Shown here: piece after piece, positions 1 to 6,814 of the stretch
How positions within the stretch are numbered: position 1 is the stretch's first letter
Layout of the letters: every line of letters starts with the position of its first letter
Assembly: GCA_021740025.1 (NCBI GenBank)
Contig: JAIPAN010000032.1
Span: 1 to 8,552, forward strand
DNA from: Sphingobacteriaceae bacterium
Lineage (GTDB): Bacteria; Bacteroidota; Bacteroidia; Sphingobacteriales; Sphingobacteriaceae
DNA length: 8,552 nucleotides
Direction: 5' to 3'
Translations under genes and position numbers: made by a program
Notes under the pieces: generated by a model
The model's database searches: none
What the model saw: only the letters and a program-made list of their open reading frames with translations
What the model was told of the DNA's origin: nothing

Positions 1-381
1 GAAATTCAAGGAATAAAATCGGGTTTAATGGAAATTGCCGATGCTTTTGTGCTAAACAAAGCCGACCGCGAAGGAGCCGAAATTTTTGCGAATACGCTAA
101 AAAAACTAAGTCAGCAAAAAGCAGAACCCGTACCGGTGTTAAGCACAGTAGCTAGCAAAGAAAAAGGCATTGAAGAACTCATTGACTTTATAGATCATTT
201 TGAGAAAACACCATCAGCCAAAAAACAACAATTATTAGTACAAAAAGCATGGCAATTGCTGCAACAAAAACTTACAGATGGCCTAAACAAAGAACAGCTC
301 CAACAAGATCTTGCTGAAGCTGCTCAAAAAAGTGATTTTAATCTCTACCAGTTTATAGATAGTTGGACTAGCCGTTCATAA
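1..381 (+). CDS. meaB: MeaB/ArgK-type GTPase, C-terminal part (5' end outside window)
   Basis: This is the C-terminal 126 residues of a G3E-type P-loop GTPase of the MeaB/ArgK family. Such proteins act in the cytoplasm as chaperones of adenosylcobalamin-dependent methylmalonyl-CoA mutase, gating cofactor loading and protecting the enzyme. The reading frame is open from base 1. Residues 1-18 of the fragment (EIQGIKSGLMEIADAFVLNK) match the family signature before the G4 motif, and the guanine-specificity motif NKAD follows at fragment residues 19-22. After that comes the helical C-terminal dimerisation region. The Walker A and Mg-binding motifs must lie upstream of the window. An internal ATG at 28 is not the real start, because conserved sequence precedes it. 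The stop at 379-381 lies inside the end of the convergent aminopeptidase gene. No mutase gene is visible here. The family call is strong; the mutase partner is inferred from the family. Confidence 0.9.
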   Translation, partial: EIQGIKSGLMEIADAFVLNKADREGAEIFANTLKKLSQQKAEPVPVLSTVASKEKGIEELIDFIDHFEKTPSAKKQQLLVQKAWQLLQQKLTDGLNKEQLQQDLAEAAQKSDFNLYQFIDSWTSRS

Positions 382-1657
382 TATCTTCTATCTCTTCCAC
401 CTCTACAGGTATATCGGCCATTAAATCAGTATTACCGTTTTTAGTAATTAAAATATTGTTTTCAATGCGAATACCCAAGCCTTCTTCGGGAATATAAATG
501 CCCGGTTCGCAAGTTAAAATATTGCCTACTTCAAATGCTTTATAACGGCTTGCAAAATCGTGCACATCAATACCCAAATGGTGCGAAGTGCCGTGCATAA
601 AGTATTTTTTATAAAGTGGGGCTGCCGGATTTTGTTTGGCTACAGCTTGCTTATCTAACAAACCCAGCCCAATTAATTCGGTCTCCATAATGCGGCCTAC
701 TTCATTGTGGTATTCGTTCCAAATAGTACCTGCAACTAATAGTTTTGTTGCTGCCCGCATTACTCTTAATACTGCAGTGTACACTTCTTTTTGGCGTGGA
801 CTAAACCTACCGCTTACCGGAATAGAGCGGCTCATATCGGCATTGTAATTGGCATATTCGGCACCAAAATCAAACAAAATAACATCACCTGCTTTGCATA
901 CCTGGTTATTATCGTTATAGTGTAAAATGTTGGCATTGGGGCCAGATGCAATAATGGGGTTGTAAGCATGTCCTGTTGCTCTTTGACGAATAAATTCGTG
1001 AATAATTTCGGCCTCAATTTCATATTCACTTACACCCGGTTTGGTAAATTTTAATACCCGAACAAAGGCATCACGAGTAATTTCACACGCTTTTTTGGTC
1101 AACTGCACCTCAATTTCCGATTTTATGGGGCGCAAATCACGCAATATTAAGGCACTACGCTCATACTGATGCAAAGGGTAACGCTCCTTCAATTGTTGTA
1201 TAAAACGTAAATCGCGGTAAGGCACTTCGTACACAGAACGGTCGTTCTCGTTGGTATTTAAATAGATGTTTTCGGCATAATGAATAATAGACTGCAACAC
1301 AGTCCAAAACTCATCGAGCCAATAAATTTGCTCTATACCTGAAGCTTGTTGGGCCCCTACTTTGGTGTATTTATGACCTTCCCACACTTTAATATGGTCG
1401 TTGGTTTGACGTAAAAAAAGCACCTCCCTATACAATGGATTAGGACAATCAGGAAACAAGATTAAAATGCTTTGCTCTTGATCTATGCCACTTAAATAAA
1501 ATAAATCTGGGTTTTGCTTAAAAGCAAAATTCTGATCGCCACTGCGTAGCTGTTCATCATTTGCATTAAATATGGCAATTGATTTAGGTTTTAAACGCTG
1601 GGCAAAATTCAAGCGATTTGTGCTAAATAAGTTTGCTGATGGAGGATTATATTTCAT
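368..1657 (-). CDS. pepP: Xaa-Pro aminopeptidase (M24B, aminopeptidase P)
   Basis: This 429-residue metallopeptidase removes the N-terminal residue from peptides with proline in second position. It has no signal peptide, so it is probably cytosolic and works in peptide turnover. The N-terminal aminopeptidase P domain covers about residues 5-140, and the pita-bread catalytic domain about 180-415. All five expected dinuclear metal (usually Mn) ligands are visible: D263 and D274 (FDFGAEYANYNAD), H359 in HGTSHHLGIDVHD, E384 in CEPGIYIP, and E399 in RIEN. H246 (LHYND), H355 and H366 match the conserved active-site histidines of the family. The length is close to the E. coli enzyme (about 440). The ATG (bases 1655-1657 on the opposite strand) gives a complete N-terminal domain; the region before it is A/T-rich with no Shine-Dalgarno sequence. 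The 3' end overlaps the convergent meaB gene by 14 bp, and it is transcribed divergently from the ompA-like gene. Confidence 0.95.
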   Translation of the reverse strand: MKYNPPSANLFSTNRLNFAQRLKPKSIAIFNANDEQLRSGDQNFAFKQNPDLFYLSGIDQEQSILILFPDCPNPLYREVLFLRQTNDHIKVWEGHKYTKVGAQQASGIEQIYWLDEFWTVLQSIIHYAENIYLNTNENDRSVYEVPYRDLRFIQQLKERYPLHQYERSALILRDLRPIKSEIEVQLTKKACEITRDAFVRVLKFTKPGVSEYEIEAEIIHEFIRQRATGHAYNPIIASGPNANILHYNDNNQVCKAGDVILFDFGAEYANYNADMSRSIPVSGRFSPRQKEVYTAVLRVMRAATKLLVAGTIWNEYHNEVGRIMETELIGLGLLDKQAVAKQNPAAPLYKKYFMHGTSHHLGIDVHDFASRYKAFEVGNILTCEPGIYIPEEGLGIRIENNILITKNGNTDLMADIPVEVEEIEDIMNG

Positions 1658-1729
1658 AAAATGATTAATGTTTAACTTTTATAATAATTTAAAATCATAA
1701 TTATTTAACATCAAAATCGACTGATAATT

Positions 1730-1759
1730 TTGCCATGTACAAAGTTATACTTAATTTTG
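1730..1759 (+). promoter_or_regulatory. Bacteroidota-type promoter of the ompA-like gene
   Basis: A TTG at 1730-1732 (within TTTTG) is followed after exactly 19 nt by TAATTTTG at 1752-1759. This matches the -33/-7 consensus (TTG and TAnnTTTG) read by the Bacteroidota primary sigma factor. Transcription should begin near 1762-1766, giving a leader of about 50 nt before the ATG at 1815. Full matches in both elements at standard spacing fit an abundant outer-membrane protein. It overlaps the candidate pepP promoter on the other strand. Confidence 0.7.
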
Positions 1760-1766
1760 TGTGCAA
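1740..1766 (-). promoter_or_regulatory. Candidate promoter of the pepP gene
   Basis: On the - strand, TAACTTTG (1740-1747) matches the Bacteroidota -7 consensus TAnnTTTG exactly. A TTG (1764-1766) lies 16 nt upstream, which is shorter than the usual 19-21 nt. This would give a leader of about 75 nt before the ATG at 1657. An alternative is TTTG (1740-1743) with a 20-nt spacer to CGATTTTG (1712-1719), which has good spacing but two mismatches in the -7 element. One of these probably drives pepP, but neither is a perfect match. Confidence 0.35.
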
Positions 1767-1814
1767 CAGCACCTAAGAACTGTAAATTATTAACGCTTAT
1801 TTTAAAACAAGAGT

Positions 1815-3155
1815 ATGAATTATTTTATAACTAAAAAAAATATTTTATCTGCACTACTTTTTTTATTCATGGGTTTTGGCACTGGCTTGCAAGCACAGGA
1901 AACAACACCTAAGATTTTTGGAGGTACTAAACAGTACAGAACCTGGTCAATTGGACTAAATGCGGGTGCACTAGCCCCAAAAGTATTAACTATTGGTCAT
2001 AATGATTATCAAAATGCAGAATTCAACTTGGGATACGGACTTACCATTCGCAAGCAATTAAGCCATAATTTTGGTTTTGAATTTGGCTTTTTACGTGGAA
2101 AATTATCAGCAAATAACAGCAACATTCTTGGTTTAAACACGAACAAATCATTCGAAACCACCTTAGATTGGAATACTAGTTTAATGGCGGTTGCAAATTT
2201 ATGTACTATTGATTTTTTGAAGAAAAAGAATAGTCTCAACCTATTAGCAAAAGCAGGTTATGGTTTTACTGGAACCAAAACCAGCGTGACCACAAATCTC
2301 AACACACTTACAAATTCCACTATAAAAAATCAAAATTTTATCCCGGTTGGTGTTGGTGCTAAATTTAAAGTTTCTAAAAGAATTAACTTTGATTTAGGTT
2401 ACAATACCTTTTTCTTTGATGGCGATGATTTAGATGGCACAACAAGTGGATCGACAGTAAATGATAAATTTGCGTATGTGTACACTGGTTTAGAGTTTTC
2501 ATTGGGTAACGCAACTAAACCGAATTTAGATTGGGTAAATCCGATTGCCTTAATGTATGAAGAATTAAAAAATCCGGAATTACGTAAAGAATTGGATGCG
2601 TTAAAACAACGTGTAAGCATATTAGAGGCCGCCGATTTATTGAAAGATAGCGATGGCGATGGCGTAGCTGATAAATTAGACAAATGCCCGAATACCGAAG
2701 CAGGAATTAAAGTGGATGGTGCTGGCTGCCCCTTAGATACCGATAATGACGGTGTGGTGGATTCTAAAGATAGCTGCCCTACTGAAAAAGGTGTAGCAGA
2801 ATTTAATGGCTGCCCAAACACACCTCTTTCTTCTACAAATGTTATTCAGTTTGAGTTTAACTCATCAGTACTTAAAACATCTTCTTACCCGGTATTAGAT
2901 CAGTTATCCAATGAATTAAGAAACGAAAAAAATTTAAAAGTGGGAATTGAGGGTCATGCTTCTTTGGAAGGAACCCCAGACTATAACTTACAATTATCAA
3001 AAGATCGTGCAAATGCTGTTAAAACTTATTTGGTAAACTCTGGTGTTGCTGCAAGCAAAATCATTGCTAAAGGTTTTGGTGAAACTCGTCCGGTAGCTTC
3101 AAATACAACCGAAGAAGGCCGTCAGTTAAACAGACGTGTGGAAATTGTAAAATAA
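1815..3155 (+). CDS. OmpA-family outer-membrane protein with TSP type-3 repeats
   Basis: This 446-residue envelope protein probably links the outer membrane to peptidoglycan. A signal peptide covers about residues 1-28 (basic start, hydrophobic stretch 10-22, cleavage near LQAQ). Residues about 40-235 have alternating aromatic and glycine-rich strands typical of a small outer-membrane beta-barrel. A charged helical, possibly coiled-coil, linker follows at 247-276. Two thrombospondin type-3 calcium-binding repeats come next: DSDGDGVAD at 278-286 with KCP after it, and DTDNDGVVD at 308-316 with SCP after it. The OmpA C-terminal domain spans about 343-446, with NLQLSKDRANAV at 391-402 and the NRRVEIV ending. 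R398 is the conserved diaminopimelate-contact arginine. The aspartate of the usual GHTD loop is replaced by serine (GHAS, 380-383). The gene stands alone between its own promoter and a terminator. The domain call is firm; porin versus structural role cannot be decided. Confidence 0.95.
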   Translation: MNYFITKKNILSALLFLFMGFGTGLQAQETTPKIFGGTKQYRTWSIGLNAGALAPKVLTIGHNDYQNAEFNLGYGLTIRKQLSHNFGFEFGFLRGKLSANNSNILGLNTNKSFETTLDWNTSLMAVANLCTIDFLKKKNSLNLLAKAGYGFTGTKTSVTTNLNTLTNSTIKNQNFIPVGVGAKFKVSKRINFDLGYNTFFFDGDDLDGTTSGSTVNDKFAYVYTGLEFSLGNATKPNLDWVNPIALMYEELKNPELRKELDALKQRVSILEAADLLKDSDGDGVADKLDKCPNTEAGIKVDGAGCPLDTDNDGVVDSKDSCPTEKGVAEFNGCPNTPLSSTNVIQFEFNSSVLKTSSYPVLDQLSNELRNEKNLKVGIEGHASLEGTPDYNLQLSKDRANAVKTYLVNSGVAASKIIAKGFGETRPVASNTTEEGRQLNRRVEIVK

Positions 3156-3177
3156 TACCATACCATATTGATTATAT

Positions 3178-3212
3178 AAAAGAGTTCCGGTACCCATCGG
3201 GACTCTTTTTTT
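3178..3212 (+). terminator. Intrinsic terminator after the ompA-like gene
   Basis: A 14-bp inverted repeat pairs 3178-3191 (AAAAGAGTTCCGGT) with 3196-3209 (ATCGGGACTCTTTT), with two G-U wobbles and a 4-nt ACCC loop. A run of seven T (3206-3212) overlaps the right arm. It begins 22 nt after the ompA stop and ends 18 nt before the next start codon, so it should separate the ompA transcript from the downstream gene series. Confidence 0.9.
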
Positions 3213-3230
3213 GTTTATACCTTTGATACC

Positions 3231-3371
3231 ATGTATTTCTTCAGAAAAAAAGATCCGAACAGACCAGATAGTTTCAATCTAAAAGTCATGCATGCGATAA
3301 ACAGCATCGCAATGATATTGTTTTTAGGAGGGATTATCTATAAACTAATTCAGTGGGTTACACACAAATGA
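3231..3371 (+). CDS. Small single-pass membrane protein (DUF6728-like)
   Basis: This 46-residue frame runs from ATG 3231 to TGA 3369-3371. The N-terminus is basic and polar (MYFFRKKDPNRPDSFNLK), followed by one hydrophobic segment at about residues 22-41 (INSIAMILFLGGIIYKLI) and a short tail WVTHK. The pattern of positive residues before the membrane segment predicts a cytoplasmic N-terminus. The DPNRP...FNL...MH core resembles small Bacteroidota proteins that I recall under DUF6728; that link is from memory and has not been searched. The stop overlaps the start of the ridA gene in an ATGA, a usual sign of translational coupling and evidence that the frame is really translated. No function is known to me. 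It could be missed by gene finders because of its length. Confidence 0.75.
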   Translation: MYFFRKKDPNRPDSFNLKVMHAINSIAMILFLGGIIYKLIQWVTHK

Positions 3372-3748
3372 GTAAACAAGCACTATACAGCAAGCAAGCG
3401 CCAGAACCTATTGGCCCATATAGCCAAGGTATTCAGAGCGGGTCATTTTTATTTTTATCGGGTCAAATTGCCATTAACCCTGCCACCAATGATTTGGTAG
3501 AAGGCGATATTGTGGTAGAAAGCACCCAGGTAATGGAGAATATTAAAAAACTACTCCAAGAAGCCAATTGTACGTTTGACAATGTGGTAAAAACCAGTAT
3601 TTTTTTAAGTGATATGAGCTACTTTGCTCAAGTAAACGAGGTATATGGCAGTTATTTTAGCGGTACTTACCCGGCCAGAGAAACGGTAGCCGTACTAGGC
3701 CTACCCAAAAACGTAAACGTAGAAATATCGGTAATAGCAGCAAAATAG
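3368..3748 (+). CDS. ridA: RidA family reactive enamine/imine deaminase
   Basis: This 126-residue protein belongs to the YjgF/YER057c/UK114 family, whose trimeric members hydrolyse reactive enamine/imine intermediates such as 2-aminoacrylate made by PLP enzymes, protecting those enzymes in the cytoplasm. Family features visible are GPYSQ at 16-20 with Y17, the LSGQI strand at 30-34, the substrate-binding R104 in YPARETVAV, and E119 near the C-terminus (NVEISVIAA). R104 and E119 correspond to the key arginine and glutamate of E. coli RidA. The length is normal. I chose ATG 3368 because the product then begins like other family members and its ATG overlaps the stop of the preceding small gene. 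A GTG at 3353 would add only five residues (VGYTQ). The stop shares one base with the next GTG. Confidence 0.95.
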   Translation: MSKQALYSKQAPEPIGPYSQGIQSGSFLFLSGQIAINPATNDLVEGDIVVESTQVMENIKKLLQEANCTFDNVVKTSIFLSDMSYFAQVNEVYGSYFSGTYPARETVAVLGLPKNVNVEISVIAAK

Positions 3749-4662
3749 TGAAGGAGAGCAAAGTGAAGTATTTCATAGCAGCCCTAACAGCCACGGCACT
3801 TTGGGGCTTTTTTTCTATCCCATTGCGTATGCTTAAATCATACCCTTCGGATGAAATTTTACATTACCGCATCCTCACCTCTTTATCTATCACCTGGATA
3901 GTGATTGCTATATTTAGACGACAGAAATTAAAAGAAGATATCGCTCGGTTAAAAAGCTTAGATGCCCATCGGCGTAAACGTATACTTTTGCTCATACTAA
4001 TGGCCGGAGTGTTAGTTACCGCCAATTGGTTCGCTTTTATTTATGCTGTAAACCATGTTAGTTTAACATCTGCAGCCTTTGCCTACATGGTTTGCCCGCT
4101 ATTAACGGCTATGGGTGGTTTTATACTATTAAAAGAACACCTTACCCCTATTAAACTCATAGCCATTGGCATTGCCTTAATTAGCATTTTAATTTTAGCA
4201 CAAGGCTCTTTACGAGATGTATGGTGGTCGGTATTAATTGCCAGCTTATACGCCGGTTACTTGCTTATACAACGTGTAGTGGTAGAAATAGATAAGTTTA
4301 ATATGTTGGGGGTACAGCTCGTATTATCCACCCTAATCATGCTCCCATTCTTTTTTTACCACCATGCTAGCTTTCCTTGGGATGCTCACTTCTGGAGTGT
4401 TATAGTAGTCATATCAGTAGTATTTACCATTATTCCGCTCTTTTTAAGTTTGTATTCACTTATTGGCTTGCCCTCTTCTACCATGGGTATTCTCATCTAC
4501 GCCAACCCGCTAGTTGCTTTTGCCGTTGCTATTTTCTATTTTCATGAGTCGATAAACCAGCAGCAAATACTAGCCTATGCATTACTCTTGCTAGCCGTAA
4601 TTGTATTTAACTGGGCACTCGTTGATAGCTTATTAGCTAGGTACAGAAAACAAGAACCTTAA
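3748..4662 (+). CDS. RarD-like EamA (drug/metabolite) transporter
   Basis: This protein, up to 304 residues, has about ten hydrophobic helices (roughly 8-24, 38-56, 79-99, 103-127, 134-152, 157-175, 185-203, 215-238, 243-264, 273-293). That is the two-times-five EamA layout of the inner-membrane drug/metabolite transporter superfamily. The order WGFFSIPLRMLKSYPSDEIL (19-38), then NWFAFIYAVNHV (93-104) and PLLTAMGGFILLKEHLTP (117-134), resembles RarD more than other EamA members. The substrate is unknown. Two starts are possible: GTG 3748, sharing one base with the ridA stop, and GTG 3763, which has AAGGAG six bases upstream and would give 299 residues. Both keep the first helix. The next gene begins 9 nt after the stop, so this sits in the middle of the operon. 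Confidence 0.88.
   Translation: MKESKVKYFIAALTATALWGFFSIPLRMLKSYPSDEILHYRILTSLSITWIVIAIFRRQKLKEDIARLKSLDAHRRKRILLLILMAGVLVTANWFAFIYAVNHVSLTSAAFAYMVCPLLTAMGGFILLKEHLTPIKLIAIGIALISILILAQGSLRDVWWSVLIASLYAGYLLIQRVVVEIDKFNMLGVQLVLSTLIMLPFFFYHHASFPWDAHFWSVIVVISVVFTIIPLFLSLYSLIGLPSSTMGILIYANPLVAFAVAIFYFHESINQQQILAYALLLLAVIVFNWALVDSLLARYRKQEP
3751..3756 (+). promoter_or_regulatory. Shine-Dalgarno sequence AAGGAG before GTG 3763
   Basis: AAGGAG lies 6 nt before the GTG at 3763 in the frame of the RarD-like transporter. Strong Shine-Dalgarno motifs are uncommon in Bacteroidota, and none precedes the other genes in this window, so it may mark 3763 rather than 3748 as the real start. It could also be chance, because it encodes part of the longer product (Lys-Glu). 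Confidence 0.4.
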
Positions 4663-4671
4663 ACGGAAAAC

Positions 4672-6771
4672 ATGCATAAACTAAGTACTCCCATTGAGTA
4701 CCTAAAAGGTGTAGGACCACAACGAGGCGAACTCCTTAAAAAAGAGTTAGGCATCTATACCTATGCCGATTTACTGCAACAGTATCCCTTCCGTTACATA
4801 GATCGTACCCGATTTTACAAAGTAAATCAACTAAACGCCGAACTGCCGCATGTACAGATTTTGGCCCGTGTACTTAGCAAATCGGTAGTAGGCGAAAAAA
4901 GAACCAAGCGTTTAGTAGTAGAGTTTAAAGACGATACTGGAATCTTCGAGAGTGTGTGGTTTCAGTCTATAAAATGGTTTGAACGCAACATACAAGTAGG
5001 CTCGGTATATATAGTTTTTGGCAAACCTACGGTATTTAATGGCCGCATATCCATATCGCACCCCGAAATTGAGGTGTACAATCCAAAGGCCAAAAAACAA
5101 GGTAATTTACACTTACAGCCCGTTTATTCATCTACCGAAAAATTAAAACTAGCCAATTTAGACACGAAGGGCTTGCAGCGCTTACAAGAAGTTGTTTTAG
5201 AAAGCTGTATCACAGAAGTAGAAGAAAATCTGCCAGGGTATCTTCTGAAAGAGCATCAACTGATTGGTTTAAAACAAGCCCTCATCAACATTCATTTTCC
5301 GGAAGATGCCCAGCAATTGGCCAATGCACAGAAACGAATCAAATTTGATGAACTCTTCTTCATCCAACTAAAAATTCTAAAAAATAAACTATTGCGAAGC
5401 CGGAAATTTAAAGGTGTATTGTTTGAAGAAGTAGGTGAAAAATTTAACACCTTTTACAGTAGTAAATTGCCCTTTAAACTCACCGAAGCGCAAAAACGAG
5501 TACTCAAAGAAATTCGCCTCGATACCCAAAAAGGCGTTCAAATGAACCGTTTGTTGCAAGGAGATGTAGGTAGTGGAAAAACTATTGTGGCCCTTATGAC
5601 TATGCTTTTGGCCATAGATAATGGGTACCAAACTTGCCTCATGGCTCCAACCGAAATCCTAGCAAGGCAACATTTTAATTCTTTAAAAGAAGTGGTGGGC
5701 GATGGATTGGTAAACATTGAACTCCTCACCGGATCGGTAAAAGCCAAGCAACGGAGAGCCATTCACGAAGGATTAGAAAATGGCGAAATAGACATATTAA
5801 TTGGCACCCATGCCCTAATTGAAGAAGTAGTTCAATTTAAAAATTTAGGCTTGGTGGTTATTGATGAACAACACCGTTTCGGGGTAGAACAACGTTCTAA
5901 ATTATGGAAAAAGAGTGCGGTGCCGCCCCATGTGTTGGTAATGACAGCCACACCCATACCCCGAACTTTGGCCATGACCCTGTATGGCGATTTGGATGTT
6001 TCGGTAATCAATGAATTACCAGTAGGCAGAATACCCATCGAAACTCGGCATTTTTACGAAAGCCAACGCCTACGCATGTTTGGTTTTATGCGGGAAGAAA
6101 TTGCCAAAGGTCGACAGATTTACATTGTGTACCCGCTTATTAAAGAAAGTGAAAAACTCGATTTACTATATTTAGAAGCCGGTATAGAGGCCATTAGCCA
6201 AGAGTTTCCCCTGCCCGAATACCGAATCAGCATGGTACACGGTAAATTAGCGGCCGCCGACAAAGAATTTGAAATGCAGCGCTTCGTAAAAGGGCAAACC
6301 CAAATTATGGTAGCCACTACGGTAATTGAAGTAGGCGTAAATGTGCCCAATGCCAGCGTCATGATTATTGAAAATGCCGAACGTTTTGGCCTATCGCAAT
6401 TACACCAACTTAGGGGCCGAGTGGGTAGAGGAGCCGAGCAATCGTATTGCATTCTCATGTCGGGGAACAAACTTAGTAACGACGCCAAGCTGCGATTAGA
6501 CACCATGGTGCGCACCACCAATGGCTTTGAGATTTCAGAAATTGACCTGCAACTACGTGGCCCAGGCGATATTGAAGGAACCCAACAAAGTGGGGTATTG
6601 GATTTAAAACTAGCCAACATCACCCAAGACCAAGCCTTATTACAAGAAGCCAGGCAAACTGTAATACAACTTTACGAAAACGACCCCGACCTACAAAAAC
6701 CCGAAAACCGAATATTGAGAACTTATCTCGAACTAAAAAACCCAGGCATTAGCTGGGATAAAATATCGTAA
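4672..6771 (+). CDS. recG: ATP-dependent DNA helicase RecG
   Basis: This 699-residue superfamily-2 double-stranded DNA translocase remodels stalled replication forks and branch-migrates recombination intermediates. An N-terminal helix-hairpin-helix-like stretch (EYLKGVGPQRGELL, 9-22) leads to an OB-fold wedge domain at about 58-135. The helicase core shows Walker A GDVGSGKT (297-304), APTEILARQH (325-334), the DEQH box (398-401), TATPIPRT (425-432), and motif VI QLRGRVGRG (579-587) with its arginine finger region. The RecG-specific TRG helical hairpin covers about 614-641, including LQLRGPGDIEGTQQSG (626-641). No catalytic residue is missing, and the length is normal for Bacteroidota RecG (about 700). 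The start at 4672 begins immediately before the conserved N-terminal helix and follows the transporter stop by 9 nt. Linkage to transporter and ridA genes looks like operon packing, not shared function. Confidence 0.97.
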   Translation: MHKLSTPIEYLKGVGPQRGELLKKELGIYTYADLLQQYPFRYIDRTRFYKVNQLNAELPHVQILARVLSKSVVGEKRTKRLVVEFKDDTGIFESVWFQSIKWFERNIQVGSVYIVFGKPTVFNGRISISHPEIEVYNPKAKKQGNLHLQPVYSSTEKLKLANLDTKGLQRLQEVVLESCITEVEENLPGYLLKEHQLIGLKQALINIHFPEDAQQLANAQKRIKFDELFFIQLKILKNKLLRSRKFKGVLFEEVGEKFNTFYSSKLPFKLTEAQKRVLKEIRLDTQKGVQMNRLLQGDVGSGKTIVALMTMLLAIDNGYQTCLMAPTEILARQHFNSLKEVVGDGLVNIELLTGSVKAKQRRAIHEGLENGEIDILIGTHALIEEVVQFKNLGLVVIDEQHRFGVEQRSKLWKKSAVPPHVLVMTATPIPRTLAMTLYGDLDVSVINELPVGRIPIETRHFYESQRLRMFGFMREEIAKGRQIYIVYPLIKESEKLDLLYLEAGIEAISQEFPLPEYRISMVHGKLAAADKEFEMQRFVKGQTQIMVATTVIEVGVNVPNASVMIIENAERFGLSQLHQLRGRVGRGAEQSYCILMSGNKLSNDAKLRLDTMVRTTNGFEISEIDLQLRGPGDIEGTQQSGVLDLKLANITQDQALLQEARQTVIQLYENDPDLQKPENRILRTYLELKNPGISWDKIS

Positions 6772-6790
6772 GATTACTGTCTAAAAAAAT

Positions 6791-6798
6791 TACATTTG
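6791..6798 (+). promoter_or_regulatory. Possible -7 element before the M28 peptidase gene
   Basis: TACATTTG matches the Bacteroidota -7 consensus TAnnTTTG and lies 16 nt before the ATG at 6815, which would leave a very short leader. No TTG is seen at 19-21 nt upstream; TCG at 6766-6768 is the nearest approximation, 22 nt away. It may give the M28 gene partial independence from recG transcription, but half a promoter is weak evidence. Confidence 0.25.
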
Positions 6799-6814
6799 TT
6801 AAAACACTAAACAT

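Noticed and set aside
2646..2762. Repeated GATGGCGATGGC-like and GATAATGACGGT-like DNA
   Set aside because: These are the codons of two thrombospondin type-3 calcium-binding repeats, not an independent DNA repeat or CRISPR element.
2399..2821. 140-codon open frame on the - strand opposite the ompA-like gene
   Set aside because: It covers the calcium-repeat region of a well-supported gene; its low-complexity Ser/Pro/Thr composition comes from the antisense of Asp/Gly repeat codons.
3218..3225. TACCTTTG, an exact TAnnTTTG -7 match five bases before the start of the small membrane-protein gene
   Set aside because: No TTG lies 19-21 nt upstream (that position is inside the terminator hairpin), and transcription would begin at or after the ATG. 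A leaderless start is possible, but half a promoter is not enough to call.
6120..6623. 167-codon open frame on the - strand opposite recG
   Set aside because: It lies fully antisense to the conserved helicase motifs, its translation is rich in Ser/Pro/Cys with no recognisable domain, and it is explained as a shadow of recG codon usage.
6741..6757. CCCAG/CTGGG hairpin near the end of recG
   Set aside because: The stem is only 5 bp with a 7-nt loop, it lies in coding sequence, and no T-run follows, so it does not qualify as a terminator.
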